Below are positions 55,408-64,000 of a stretch of DNA of 64,000 nucleotides, one piece after another. The notes beneath the pieces were generated by a model. It did no database searches and had not been told where the DNA came from. It saw only the letters and a program-made list of their open reading frames with translations. Source of the stretch: Clostridium tagluense. Lineage in GTDB: Bacteria > Bacillota > Clostridia > Clostridiales > Clostridiaceae. The position numbers were made by a program, and so were the translations under genes. Every line of letters starts with the position of its first letter. The first letter of the stretch is position 1. Location: NCBI RefSeq assembly GCF_003865095.1, contig NZ_BHYK01000007.1, positions 1-64,000 of the forward strand, written 5' to 3'.

Positions 55408-58008
55408 ATGGATGTAGAAAAGCTAACGGTAAAGGTTCAACAATCATTAAATGAGGCTCAATTAATAGCAGTAAAAAATAATCATCAGCAAATAGATACA
55501 ATACATTTATTTGCAGCACTTATTGCTCAAGAGGATGGGCTTATTCCTAACATATTCAGTAAAATGGGAGTGAATATAAAGCAACTCAATGAGGATATTA
55601 ACAAAGAAGTAAACCGAATGCCTAGAGTTACAGGAAGTGGTGCAGATACTGCATCTGTTTATGCCACTAGAAGGTTTGAGGAAGTTTTTGTTCGTGCAGA
55701 AGATGAAGCTAAAAAATTCAAAGATTCGTTTATAAGTGTGGAACATGTAATGCTTGGGCTTATGGATGTAAAAACTAAAGAAATCGGAGATATTTTAAAG
55801 AAATTTAATATAACTAAAGAAGAATTTTTGAGTGCACTTTCAACCGTTCGCGGAAATCAAAGAGTGGAGAATCCTGATCCAGAAGGTACTTATGAGGCTC
55901 TAGTAAAATATGGTTCAAACCTTGTGGAGCAAGCTAAAAAGCATAGATTAGATCCTGTCATAGGACGTGATGAAGAAATTAGGCGGGTTATAAGGATACT
56001 TTCTAGAAGGACTAAAAATAATCCTGTACTTATAGGAGAGCCTGGAGTAGGCAAAACTGCTATAGTGGAGGGACTTGCTCAAAGGATTGTAAAGGGAGAT
56101 GTACCAGAAGGACTTAAAAACAAAATAGTATTTTCTTTAGACATGGGAGCTCTTATTGCAGGGGCAAAATTTAAAGGTGAGTTTGAAGAAAGACTTAAAG
56201 CAGTGCTTAAAGAGGTAGAAAATAGTGAAGGTAAAATAATTTTATTTATAGATGAAATTCATAATATAGTGGGAGCAGGAAAATCAGAGGGTTCCATGGA
56301 TGCAGGAAACATGATAAAACCACTGCTTGCCAGAGGAAGTCTTCATTGTATTGGTGCAACTACTTTTGATGAATATAGAAAATACTTAGAAAAAGATAAG
56401 GCATTAGAGCGAAGGTTTCAACCAGTAATTGTTGAGGAGCCAACTGTTGAAGATGCGGTGTCAATACTTAGAGGTCTCAAAGAAAAGTTTGAAATATATC
56501 ATGGGATACGAATTCATGATTCAGCCATAGTAGCCGCAGCAAAACTTTCGGATAGATATATAACCGCAAGATTTCTACCAGATAAGGCAATAGATCTTAT
56601 AGATGAGGCTTGCGCTATGATCAGGACTGAAATAGATAGTATGCCTACCGAGATGGATATGACTAAACGTAAAATATTTCAACTAGAAATTGAAAAGAAT
56701 GCACTATCAAAAGAAAAAGATGAGGCTTCAAAGAAAAGGCTGGAGGTTTTGGAGAAAGAATTAAGTAATTTAAAAGATAAAGATAATGAAATGACAGCAA
56801 AATATGAAAAAGAAAAATCTAAGATAGTTGAAATTAGAAATTTAAAAGCAGAGTTAGATGCCTACAGAGGGGATATAGAAAAATCAGAAAGAGAATATGA
56901 TTTAAGCAGAGTGGCAGAACTTAAATATGGAGTAATTCCAAAACTAGAAGCTCAGATAAAAGAAAAAGAAGCAGTTATACATGAAAATAATGAAACAGCT
57001 ATGCTTAAAGAAGAGGTAACAGAAAGTGAAATTTCACAGATAGTATCAAAATGGACTGGAATACCTGTAGCAAATTTGGTAGAAGGAGAAAGAAAAAAAC
57101 TCCTAAGGCTTGAAGAAGTGTTATCAGAAAGAGTAATTGGGCAAAAAGAAGCGGTAAATGCGGTTTCAAATGCGGTTATTCGTGCAAGAGCAGGCATGAA
57201 GGACCCAAGAAGACCTATTGGTTCATTCATATTCCTTGGACCAACCGGTGTTGGAAAAACTGAACTTGCAAAAACACTAGCTAAAACTCTATTTGATAGT
57301 AAAGAAAGTATAATAAGAATAGACATGTCAGAGTATATGGAAAAATATTCTGTGTCAAGGCTTATAGGAGCTCCACCAGGTTATGTAGGCTATGAAGAGG
57401 GTGGTCAACTTACGGAAGCTGTTAGGAGGAAACCTTACAGTGTTATATTATTTGATGAAATAGAAAAGGCTCATGAAGATGTGTTTAATATATTTCTTCA
57501 GATACTAGATGATGGAAGGCTTACAGATAATCAAGGTAAAATTGTTAATTTTAAAAACTGCATAATAATTATGACTTCAAACATTGGAAGTAGTTATCTT
57601 TTGGAAAACAAAGAAAATGGAGGTATAGAGCAATATATTCGTGATAGAGTTATGAGCGAGCTGAAGTCAAAATTTAAACCGGAATTTTTGAATAGATTGG
57701 ATGATATTATACTATTTAAACCACTAGATACAAAAGAAATAAAAGGTATAGTAGATATATTCCTTGAAGAAATCAAAAACAGGCTTAAAGACAAAAATAT
57801 ATCAATGAAAGTGACTGATGGTGCTAAAGAGCTTATGGCAGAGGAAGGCTATGATCCAATTTATGGTGCACGTCCACTAAAGAGATATATTGAAAATGTC
57901 TTAGAAACATCTATCGCTAAGAAAATTATCAGGGGAGATATTAGTGAGGGCTCTATCATTGGGGTAGATGCTAAAGATCAGCAAATTATAATAGAAAAGA
58001 TTCAATAA
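55408..58008 (+). CDS. clpB: ATP-dependent chaperone ClpB
   Basis: 866-residue Hsp100 disaggregase, full length. Clp_N repeats (~1-150), first AAA+ domain with Walker [14 protein letters not shown] (~210-217) and Walker [11 protein letters not shown], the long coiled-coil middle domain (~400-530, [23 protein letters not shown]), second AAA+ domain with [12 protein letters not shown] (~611-618) and [20 protein letters not shown], and a C-terminal D2-small domain ([12 protein letters not shown]). Works with DnaK to rescue aggregates. I see no CIRCE or CtsR box in the upstream 150 bp. AGGGAGGG ribosome-binding site. Confidence 0.95.
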   Translation: MDVEKLTVKVQQSLNEAQLIAVKNNHQQIDTIHLFAALIAQEDGLIPNIFSKMGVNIKQLNEDINKEVNRMPRVTGSGADTASVYATRRFEEVFVRAEDEAKKFKDSFISVEHVMLGLMDVKTKEIGDILKKFNITKEEFLSALSTVRGNQRVENPDPEGTYEALVKYGSNLVEQAKKHRLDPVIGRDEEIRRVIRILSRRTKNNPVLIGEPGVGKTAIVEGLAQRIVKGDVPEGLKNKIVFSLDMGALIAGAKFKGEFEERLKAVLKEVENSEGKIILFIDEIHNIVGAGKSEGSMDAGNMIKPLLARGSLHCIGATTFDEYRKYLEKDKALERRFQPVIVEEPTVEDAVSILRGLKEKFEIYHGIRIHDSAIVAAAKLSDRYITARFLPDKAIDLIDEACAMIRTEIDSMPTEMDMTKRKIFQLEIEKNALSKEKDEASKKRLEVLEKELSNLKDKDNEMTAKYEKEKSKIVEIRNLKAELDAYRGDIEKSEREYDLSRVAELKYGVIPKLEAQIKEKEAVIHENNETAMLKEEVTESEISQIVSKWTGIPVANLVEGERKKLLRLEEVLSERVIGQKEAVNAVSNAVIRARAGMKDPRRPIGSFIFLGPTGVGKTELAKTLAKTLFDSKESIIRIDMSEYMEKYSVSRLIGAPPGYVGYEEGGQLTEAVRRKPYSVILFDEIEKAHEDVFNIFLQILDDGRLTDNQGKIVNFKNCIIIMTSNIGSSYLLENKENGGIEQYIRDRVMSELKSKFKPEFLNRLDDIILFKPLDTKEIKGIVDIFLEEIKNRLKDKNISMKVTDGAKELMAEEGYDPIYGARPLKRYIENVLETSIAKKIIRGDISEGSIIGVDAKDQQIIIEKIQ

Positions 58009-58025
58009 TTGTGTTTAGTTTCAGC

Positions 58026-58075
58026 AAAAATTGAGAACTAGGTCGCAGAGATGCGATTTAGTCCTCGATTTTTTG
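58026..58075 (+). terminator. Terminator after clpB
   Basis: Imperfect long hairpin AAAAATTGAG...CTAGGTCGCA / TGCGATTTAG...CTCGATTTTTT ending in T6. Confidence 0.75.
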
Positions 58076-58116
58076 TATTATGTTTTGTTTTATCTCTTTG
58101 CAGATATCATTAATAA

Positions 58117-58145
58117 TTGACAACGAAACAGTTATTTAACATAAT
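58117..58145 (+). promoter_or_regulatory. Promoter of the nitroreductase gene
   Basis: TTGACA (58117-58122), 17-bp spacer, CATAAT (58140-58145), 57 bp before the start codon. Confidence 0.65.
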
Positions 58146-58202
58146 AGGGTTGGACATGCGTCTAGATAAAACAAAAATTATTTTGAAAGAGGAGATTATA
58201 TA

Positions 58203-58823
58203 ATGAATGAGTTTTTAAAAATTGTAAGAGAAAGAAGATCAGCTAACAAATTTATTGAAAATGTTGTAATACCAAAAGAAGATTTTAATGAAATATTTAC
58301 AGAACTCTCATTGGCGCCTTCTGCATTTAATTTACAACATGCTAATTATTATGTTGTAGAAGATAAATCATTAACGGATAAAATTTATGATGCGGCTTTT
58401 AAACAGTATAAAATAAAAACTGCTTCAGCAACAATAATAGTTACTGGAGATAAAAATGCTTATTTATCAGCGGAAACCATATATGAAGGGTCAATGATGC
58501 TGGGAATGATAGATAAAACTGAATATCAAATTCTAATTGATAGTATTAATCATGTATATGAAGATGGGGGAAAAAGTTTTCAGCATGATGAAGCTATTAG
58601 GAATGCATCTATATCAGCAATGTTATTTATGCTTTTAGCTAAGAATAAAGACTGGGATACATGTCCAATGATATATTTTGATAAAGATAAAATCAGTAAG
58701 TTATTAAATATTCCAGAAAATGAAGTGCCAGTTATTATGATTACCATGGGTAAAATGGACAAAAGTAGTAGTAAAATAAGAGGTTATAGAAAGCCTACTG
58801 CTGAATTTGTAAAATTTTATTAA
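58203..58823 (+). CDS. Nitroreductase family protein
   Basis: 206-residue FMN-dependent NAD(P)H oxidoreductase. VRERRSANKF (~8-17) is the FMN-phosphate-binding start, LAPSAFNLQHANYYVV (~37-52) the second flavin motif, and GKMDKSSSKIRGYRKP (~182-197) the C-terminal FMN-contacting segment. Reduces nitroaromatics, quinones or flavins. It stands 70 bp before a second old yellow enzyme gene with no terminator between, suggesting a redox operon. GAGGAG ribosome-binding site. Confidence 0.87.
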   Translation: MNEFLKIVRERRSANKFIENVVIPKEDFNEIFTELSLAPSAFNLQHANYYVVEDKSLTDKIYDAAFKQYKIKTASATIIVTGDKNAYLSAETIYEGSMMLGMIDKTEYQILIDSINHVYEDGGKSFQHDEAIRNASISAMLFMLLAKNKDWDTCPMIYFDKDKISKLLNIPENEVPVIMITMGKMDKSSSKIRGYRKPTAEFVKFY

Positions 58824-58893
58824 TTAATTATATAAGGATTTATTGAACTAATGAAAATTAAGAATAAATCAATATTTACAAGGAGGCCTAAAA

Positions 58894-59886
58894 ATGTCAT
58901 ATTTACTTAAACCGCTAAAACAATGTAAGTTAACTTTTAACAATAGATTGGTTATGCCACCCATGGCTACATCTAAATCTGAACAGGATGGAAGGGTAAG
59001 TAAAGAGATATTAGATTATTATGATGAAAAATCCCAGGGTGGGTATATTTCATTAATTATTATAGAACATAGCTTTATAGCGCAAAAGGGAAAGGCTAGT
59101 GAAAGAATGCTTTCTATAGCAGAGGATAATGTTGTGGAGGATCTAAAAGAACTGGCAAATATTATTCATAAAAATGGCTCTAAAACAGTAATGCAAATTA
59201 ATCATGCTGGAAGTGCCACAAAAATAGATATCACAGGATATGAGCCTGTGGGACCTTCAGCTATAGCAAACCCTCGAACAGGTACTGTTCCAAAGGAACT
59301 TACTAAAAGTGAAATTAAAATTATAATCGAAGAATTTGCGAAGGCGGCACTACGTACAAAAGCAGCTGGGTTTGATGGGGTAGAGATTCATTCTGCTCAT
59401 GGATATCTTCTAAATCAATTTTTTTCTCCGCTTTCTAATAAACGAAATGACGAATATGGTGGAGAGTTACTCGGAAGAATTAAAATTCATTTAGATATTA
59501 TTAAAGCAGTAAAAGATGCTGTTGGTAATGAATTTCCAATTCTTCTTAGATTAGGAGCTTCTGATTATATGGAAGGTGGAAGTACAATTGAAGATAGTAA
59601 AGCTGCAGCCCTAGAATTTGAAAGGGCAGGAGTAGATGTTCTTGATATTTCTGGAGGATTTTGTGGATATACTGTGACCGGTAATACTAGTCAAGGATAT
59701 TTTTCATCCCTAACTGAAGCTATTAAGGAAGTTGTGTCAATTCCAGTAATACTCACTGGTGGGATTACGCAGGCTCATGCAGCTGAAAAACTTCTTTCAG
59801 AAGGAAAAGCTGATCTTATTGGTGTAGCTAGAGCTATATATAAAGACTCTAAGTGGGCTCAAAATGCTATTGAAACGCTTAAATAA
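58894..59886 (+). CDS. NADH:flavin oxidoreductase / old yellow enzyme, second paralogue
   Basis: 330-residue FMN TIM barrel. NRLVMPPMATS (~17-27), MQINHAGSATK, the FDGVEIHSAHGYLLNQFFSPLSNKRNDEYGG block (~156-186), LLRLGASDYMEGG, and ILTGGI...LIGVARAIYKDSKW (phosphate site). The position of the YqjM cysteine is Ala here (PPMAT), so it belongs to a different subclass from the enzyme at 799, nearer the barrel part of 2,4-dienoyl-CoA reductase/Bai-type proteins but lacking their Fe-S and Rossmann domains. Follows the nitroreductase gene; AAGGAGG ribosome-binding site. Confidence 0.87.
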   Translation: MSYLLKPLKQCKLTFNNRLVMPPMATSKSEQDGRVSKEILDYYDEKSQGGYISLIIIEHSFIAQKGKASERMLSIAEDNVVEDLKELANIIHKNGSKTVMQINHAGSATKIDITGYEPVGPSAIANPRTGTVPKELTKSEIKIIIEEFAKAALRTKAAGFDGVEIHSAHGYLLNQFFSPLSNKRNDEYGGELLGRIKIHLDIIKAVKDAVGNEFPILLRLGASDYMEGGSTIEDSKAAALEFERAGVDVLDISGGFCGYTVTGNTSQGYFSSLTEAIKEVVSIPVILTGGITQAHAAEKLLSEGKADLIGVARAIYKDSKWAQNAIETLK

Positions 59887-59919
59887 GTATCAAAAAGATA
59901 GAATTACTTAAAGTGGTAA

Positions 59920-59945
59920 GCCACCGATTTATAAGAGTCGGTGGC
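59920..59945 (+). terminator. GC-rich hairpin after the flavoenzyme gene
   Basis: GCCACCGA / TCGGTGGC (59920-59927 with 59938-59945). Very stable, but no T-run follows directly, so it may be an mRNA 3' stabiliser or a weak terminator. Confidence 0.55.
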
Positions 59946-60037
59946 GTTCTTATTATGAATCTAAAATGAGTTTATAACTTCATGTAAGTTATTAGAATTA
60001 GAAATAAATACGCAGCAAAATTTGAAAGGATGATTAG

Positions 60038-60838
60038 ATGGACTTCTTAGTAAACACAATAATAAAGACAATAATTGATACCTTATATTTGACAGGAATG
60101 ATAATTCTAGTAGGATTTATTCTTGGATTTTTGAGGGGCCATTCAATGGGAAATTTTCAAAGGAGTTTTGGCTTTAAGGCAGTTGCTATTACAGGTGTTA
60201 TAGGGGTTCCTATACACGAAATGTCCCATGCTATCTTTTGTGTTCTCTTTGGACACAAAATTAAAAAAGTGGTGCTTTTGCAGAGGAGAGATGAAAATGG
60301 GGTACTTGGGTATGTAAGTCATGCGTATAATCCTAATAGTGTATATCAACAAGCAGGTAATTTTTTTATAGGAATTGCTCCTATATTCGGAGGAATTTCC
60401 GTTATAATTGCATTAATGCACATAATCATTCCGAAGACATACAATGAATTTATAAATATATCTTTAAATAATATAAACATAACTAGTATAAGCCCGGAAA
60501 CAATAAAGGTCATACTTAATTCTTATATTGATTTAATAAAAACAATTTTTTCAATGAATAATTTAGCAAATCCCTACTTTATACTATTCTTATTTTTGGC
60601 TATATGTATCTCATCCCATATATCCTTAAGTTCTGCGGATATTAAAGGTGCCTCTAAAGGATTAATTATAATATTTCTTTTAATATTAGTTGTCAATGTT
60701 TTTGGCTTTTCAAGATTTTTTGTGGCTGAAAGTATATTGAAGTATAATATTGTACTAATAGGATTTCTCATAGTATCCTTGATTTTTTCTAGTATAACGT
60801 ACATTGTAAGTTTACTTCTATCAATAATAAAGAATTAA
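60038..60838 (+). CDS. Membrane protein with HExxH motif, putative zinc metalloprotease
   Basis: 266 residues with about five to six membrane helices. VPIHEMSHAIFCVLFG (~66-81) contains HEMSH, the HExxH zinc motif lying at the membrane face as in site-2-type (M50-like) proteases. A later NPNSVYQQAGNFFIGIAPIFGG (~98-119) resembles the region after the active site. No clear family assignment, and the third metal ligand is not certain. Possibly regulated membrane proteolysis. GAAAGGATG ribosome-binding site. Monocistronic by position, followed by the biotin operator. Confidence 0.65.
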   Translation: MDFLVNTIIKTIIDTLYLTGMIILVGFILGFLRGHSMGNFQRSFGFKAVAITGVIGVPIHEMSHAIFCVLFGHKIKKVVLLQRRDENGVLGYVSHAYNPNSVYQQAGNFFIGIAPIFGGISVIIALMHIIIPKTYNEFINISLNNINITSISPETIKVILNSYIDLIKTIFSMNNLANPYFILFLFLAICISSHISLSSADIKGASKGLIIIFLLILVVNVFGFSRFFVAESILKYNIVLIGFLIVSLIFSSITYIVSLLLSIIKN

Positions 60839-60902
60839 TTTAATATTTGCTGAAATAATTGTTATTCTTACCAAAGTCTAATAAATAAGCAAAAAAAATA
60901 GT

Positions 60903-60959
60903 GAATAGCCCTCGATTGTAAACCAAAAAATAATTATGGTTTACAATTGGGGGCTATTC
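60903..60959 (+). promoter_or_regulatory. BirA (biotin repressor) operator within a long hairpin
   Basis: TTGTAAACC (60916-60924), 13-bp spacer, GGTTTACAA (60938-60946): the layout and spacing of the Bacillus/Clostridium BirA operator. Flanking bases extend it to a 23-bp inverted repeat with G-U pairs (GAATAGCCC... / ...GGGCTATTC). It should repress the bio operon when biotin is plentiful. Confidence 0.85.
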
Positions 60960-61001
60960 CATTATTATTAGTATGTACCATGGTGTAAAGGAGGAATATT
61001 T

Positions 61002-61556
61002 ATGAAAAATACAAGAAATTTAATTTTAGTAGCTATGTTTGCAGCTCTAACAGCAATAGGAGCTTTTATTAAGGTGCCAATACCATATGTACCTTTTACC
61101 CTGCAATATTTATTTTGTGCGTTAGCTGGCATAATTTTAGGTTCGAGATTAGGTGCATTATCGCAAATAGTTTATGTGGCCATTGGACTTTGCGGGGTGC
61201 CTGTATTTACAGAAGGGGGAGGTATTAGCTACATATTTAAACCTACTTTTGGATATCTTATTGGCTTTATAGTAGCGGCCTATGTTATAGGTAAAATAAG
61301 AGAGAATGTTGTGGAATTAACTTTTTTAAAGACTATATTTACACTGCTTTTGGGTCTGTTTTTTATATATTTATTTGGAGTTGTATATTTATACATTAGT
61401 TATAATTTATACCTAGGAAAAAATATTTCTTTTTATTTTGCGTTTTTTTATGGTTTTGTGGTTTGTATAGCTGGGGATTTGATACTAACAATATTTGCAG
61501 CATATATTTCAATGAAATTAATACCTGTATTAAAAAAAAGTGGATATATAGAATAA
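61002..61556 (+). CDS. bioY: Biotin transporter BioY
   Basis: 184-residue S component with six membrane helices. The conserved N-terminal [26 protein letters not shown] (~12-37) and [28 protein letters not shown] (~48-75), with [11 protein letters not shown], are signature features of BioY. It captures biotin, alone or with the shared ECF energising module, which is not in this window. First gene of the BirA-controlled operon; AAGGAGG ribosome-binding site. Confidence 0.95.
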   Translation: MKNTRNLILVAMFAALTAIGAFIKVPIPYVPFTLQYLFCALAGIILGSRLGALSQIVYVAIGLCGVPVFTEGGGISYIFKPTFGYLIGFIVAAYVIGKIRENVVELTFLKTIFTLLLGLFFIYLFGVVYLYISYNLYLGKNISFYFAFFYGFVVCIAGDLILTIFAAYISMKLIPVLKKSGYIE

Positions 61557-61579
61557 AAACAATAAAAGAGGAGGACAAG

Positions 61580-62563
61580 ATGAAAGAATTTATTAAGAGC
61601 ATAGAGAAAAATGTTTTATCAGGTCAAGCTATAAGTTTTGAAGAGACAATGGAATTAACTAGCATTGCTGAAAAAGAAGATATAGTACTACTATTCAATA
61701 CTGCGAATAAAGTGCGAGAATATTTTTGTGGCAGGGAAGTGGATTTTTGTAGCATAATGAATGCAAAATCAGGATGTTGCACTGAGGACTGCAAATTCTG
61801 CGCGCAATCTGCTTATTATAATACGAATGTAGAAGAGTATGGATTAGTCTCAAAAGAAGATGCTTTAAAACTAGCAAAGGAAAATCAAAATGAGGGAGTA
61901 AATAGATTTTCATTAGTGACAAGTGGTAGAGGACCTACTGAAAGTGATTTTGAAAAGATTTTACATATATATGAAGAGCTAAATAAGGAAATAAAAATGG
62001 ATTTATGTGCTTCGCTGGGTATACTTGGATATGAGCAATTGCTTAAGTTAAAAGAGAGTGGGATAACAATGTATCATCATAACCTAGAAACTAGCAGAGA
62101 GTACTATGAAAACATATGTACAACTCACAGCTATGATGAAAGACTAGATACTATAAATGCAGCATCAAGGGCTGGAATGCTTGTTTGCTCTGGGGGAATT
62201 ATTGGCCTTGGAGAAAGCTTTGAAGATAGAATTAAGCTAGCTTTTTTGTTAAGGGATTTAGGTGTTAAATCTATTCCTATAAATGTATTGAATCCAATTG
62301 AGGGAACACCTCTAGAAAATGCAGAAAGATTAAACCAGGAGGAAATACTAAAAACTATTGCTATCTTCAGATTGGTGAATCCAAAAGCGCTTATAAGACT
62401 TGCTGGGGGAAGAAATCGCATAGATGAGTTTGGCAAAAATTGTTTTAATGTAGGAGCCAATGCTACAATCACTGGAAACTACCTAACAACATCAGGTAAT
62501 AAAATATGTGATGATAAGAAAATGGTAAGTGAGTTAAATCTGGAGGTTAGAAAAAATGGCTAA
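61580..62563 (+). CDS. bioB: Biotin synthase (radical SAM)
   Basis: 327 residues from [23 protein letters not shown] 5-8 nt upstream sets the start 23 bp after bioY. Radical-SAM enzyme inserting sulfur into dethiobiotin. SAM cluster motif CCTEDCKFC (CxxxCxxC, ~67-74); further cluster ligands are Cys in LCASLG (~130) and CTTHS (~195), with the Arg ligand in IRLAGGR near 265. Ends with [10 protein letters not shown]. Overlaps bioD by 8 bp. Confidence 0.95.
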   Translation: MKEFIKSIEKNVLSGQAISFEETMELTSIAEKEDIVLLFNTANKVREYFCGREVDFCSIMNAKSGCCTEDCKFCAQSAYYNTNVEEYGLVSKEDALKLAKENQNEGVNRFSLVTSGRGPTESDFEKILHIYEELNKEIKMDLCASLGILGYEQLLKLKESGITMYHHNLETSREYYENICTTHSYDERLDTINAASRAGMLVCSGGIIGLGESFEDRIKLAFLLRDLGVKSIPINVLNPIEGTPLENAERLNQEEILKTIAIFRLVNPKALIRLAGGRNRIDEFGKNCFNVGANATITGNYLTTSGNKICDDKKMVSELNLEVRKNG

Positions 62564-63281
62564 GGGGATATTTATAGTTGGAACAGATACGGATGTGGGT
62601 AAAACTGTTGTAACTGCAGGGATTATTCATGTGCTTAGGAGTAATGGATATAATGCTACATATTTTAAGGCAGCACTTAGTGGGGCATTTGAAGTAGGCA
62701 ATGAGCTTGTTCCAGGTGATGCTTTGCTTGCTTGTGATGTGAGTAATTTAGAAGAAGATTACTTTAATATAACACCTTATGTTTATAAGAACGCTGTATC
62801 TCCTCATCTTGCCGCAAAACTTGAGAACAAGCCTATTGAAATAGATGTAATAAGAGAAAAATACGATTATTTAAAGAAAAAATATGATTATATAATTGCG
62901 GAGGGTAGCGGTGGAATAGTATGTCCATTGATAGATGATGAAAGAGGATTATATACTCTTGAAAATCTTATTGTGGATTTAAATATGAGCGTTATTATTG
63001 TGGCAAGAGCTGGGGTAGGGACAATTAATCATACAGTACTAACTGTTAAATATATAGAATCTCTAGGGATTAAGATAAAAGGAATTATAATAAACAATTA
63101 TATAGAAAATATGATTTGCAATGATAATATTAAGATGATAGAAAAACTTACTAAAGTAACCATTATAGGCAAGTTTAAAAAGATTGAAGACCTAAAAGGA
63201 AATATGGTACAAGCTATAAGGAGAAATGCAGAGATTGCTTTTAGTGCTAAGAATATAGAGGAATGCATGGATAAATTATAA
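62556..63281 (+). CDS. bioD: Dethiobiotin synthetase
   Basis: 241-residue P-loop enzyme closing the ureido ring of dethiobiotin from DAPA, CO2 and ATP. Walker [15 protein letters not shown] (~8-21), AALSGAF (~38), [14 protein letters not shown] (~115-128) and the [34 protein letters not shown] segment (~148-181). The start overlaps bioB's end; bioA follows after 21 bp. Confidence 0.95.
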   Translation: MAKGIFIVGTDTDVGKTVVTAGIIHVLRSNGYNATYFKAALSGAFEVGNELVPGDALLACDVSNLEEDYFNITPYVYKNAVSPHLAAKLENKPIEIDVIREKYDYLKKKYDYIIAEGSGGIVCPLIDDERGLYTLENLIVDLNMSVIIVARAGVGTINHTVLTVKYIESLGIKIKGIIINNYIENMICNDNIKMIEKLTKVTIIGKFKKIEDLKGNMVQAIRRNAEIAFSAKNIEECMDKL

Positions 63282-63302
63282 AATGAAAGTTGAGGTATTT
63301 AT

Positions 63303-64000
63303 ATGAATTATGTAGAAAAGGATTTAAAATATATATGGCATCCTTGTTCACAAATGAAGGACTATGAGGAGCTTAATCCAATAGTTATTGAAAAAGGTGA
63401 AGGGGTTTGGCTTTATGATATACATGGAAATGCATATTTAGATTGTATATCATCTTGGTGGACGAATACTCTAGGACATAGTAATAAGAGAATCAATGAG
63501 GCCATAAAAAAACAAATAGACAGCATTGAACATGTTATATTTGCAAATTTCTCAAATAAACCGGCTATAGAGCTGGCGGAAAAGCTGGTAAATATAACAC
63601 CATATAAGCTTAAAAAAGTATTTTTCTCTGATAATGGATCCTCAGCAGTAGAAATAGCCTTAAAGATGAGCTTTCATTACAATATGCAAAAGGGAAATAC
63701 TAAAAAGAAAAGGTTTGTAGCCCTAAGCGATGCATACCATGGAGAAACTTTGGGCGCATTGTCTGTTTGTGATGTAGATGAGTTTAATATGGTATACAAG
63801 CCCCTCCTTTTAGATACCTTAAGAGTAGAAGGACCAGATTGCTATAGGTGTAAATATGGTTATAGTAGAGAAAATTGTAATGCAGAGTGTTTTGGAAATA
63901 TGAAAAAATGTTTAATGGAAAATCACGAGGAGATAAGTGCGGTAATAGTTGAACCTATGGTTCAAGGAGCGGCAGGTATGAAGATTTATTCACCTATTTA
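63303..64000 (+). CDS. bioA: DAPA aminotransferase BioA, 3' end beyond the window
   Basis: Open from ATG 63303 to the window edge (232 codons; the full enzyme is about 430-450). PLP fold-type I enzyme using SAM as amino donor to make 7,8-diaminopelargonate from KAPA. Marks: [14 protein letters not shown] (~11-24), the substrate pocket [12 protein letters not shown] (~53-64), [14 protein letters not shown] (~103-116), and [12 protein letters not shown] (~141-152). The PLP lysine lies beyond the edge. GAGG ribosome-binding site. Operon order is bioY-bioB-bioD-bioA; bioF would have to lie beyond this window. Confidence 0.93.
   Translation, partial: MNYVEKDLKYIWHPCSQMKDYEELNPIVIEKGEGVWLYDIHGNAYLDCISSWWTNTLGHSNKRINEAIKKQIDSIEHVIFANFSNKPAIELAEKLVNITPYKLKKVFFSDNGSSAVEIALKMSFHYNMQKGNTKKKRFVALSDAYHGETLGALSVCDVDEFNMVYKPLLLDTLRVEGPDCYRCKYGYSRENCNAECFGNMKKCLMENHEEISAVIVEPMVQGAAGMKIYSPI

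Overview
The window looks like chromosomal DNA from a low-GC, endospore-forming Firmicute, most likely Clostridium sensu stricto. The DNA is AT-rich, nearly every gene has a strong AGGAGG-type ribosome-binding site (often deciding a start inside a longer open frame), and terminators are hairpins with T-runs. The gene families are typically clostridial: gamma-type SASP-like proteins, a PPi-type phosphofructokinase, chemoreceptors, PAS and 7TMR-DISM kinases, old yellow enzymes and a CCG-domain Fe-S protein. I see no rRNA, tRNA, CRISPR array or intact phage or IS. The ends of the window cut two genes: an unidentified minus-strand CDS at base 1 and bioA at base 64000.

Layout. 1-8 kb: inactive-looking Nudix-fold protein, NamA/YqjM-type flavoenzyme, lipoprotein, DEAD-box helicase, CNNM/HlyC-type membrane protein, and a three-rhodanese lipoprotein. 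8-22 kb: giant hybrid kinase, DUF2156 protein, GNAT acetyltransferase, amino-acid/polyamine permease, AI-2E-family protein, L25/Ctc, chemoreceptor and MFS drug exporter, with two copies of a structured dispersed repeat. 22-26 kb: two gamma-SASP-like genes flank a possible non-coding RNA, a first glycerol kinase gene with an attenuator-type leader, and a small minus-strand ORF resembling an ArfA-type ribosome-rescue factor with an intrinsic terminator inside its reading frame. 26-30 kb: TPP-riboswitch-controlled thiamine salvage operon thiD-cytX-thiM-thiE. 30-40 kb: Pfp, AlaX, Nudix hydrolase, chemoreceptor, class B PBP, PAS kinase, CPBP protease. 40-45 kb: adenine-riboswitch-controlled adenosine deaminase, a truncated VTT/DedA gene, CCG-domain Fe-S protein, CDP-alcohol phosphatidyltransferase, rhomboid protease. 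45-48 kb: second glycerol kinase with the same leader, followed by glpF. 48-58 kb: HD protein, diguanylate cyclase, aldose epimerase, XRE regulator with a DUF1538 membrane protein, YbaK-type deacylase, ClpB. 58-64 kb: nitroreductase, second old yellow enzyme, HExxH membrane protein, and the BirA-controlled biotin operon bioY-bioB-bioD-bioA.

Functional themes. Cofactor supply is handled by scavenging and short-pathway operons under ligand control: TPP riboswitch, adenine riboswitch and BirA operator. Glycerol use is represented twice, with a duplicated leader. Sporulation is implied by the SASP-like genes. Sensing is rich: two chemoreceptors, two related kinases sharing an unusual C-terminal IEFSDIY tail, and one GGDEF enzyme.

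The observation I rate highest is the candidate ribosome-rescue gene at 25264-25461. It carries a KGKGSYTRK motif, an in-frame terminator placed to yield non-stop mRNA, and a hydrophobic tail encoded beyond it. This is the arrangement known for arfA, in which expression rises only when trans-translation fails.
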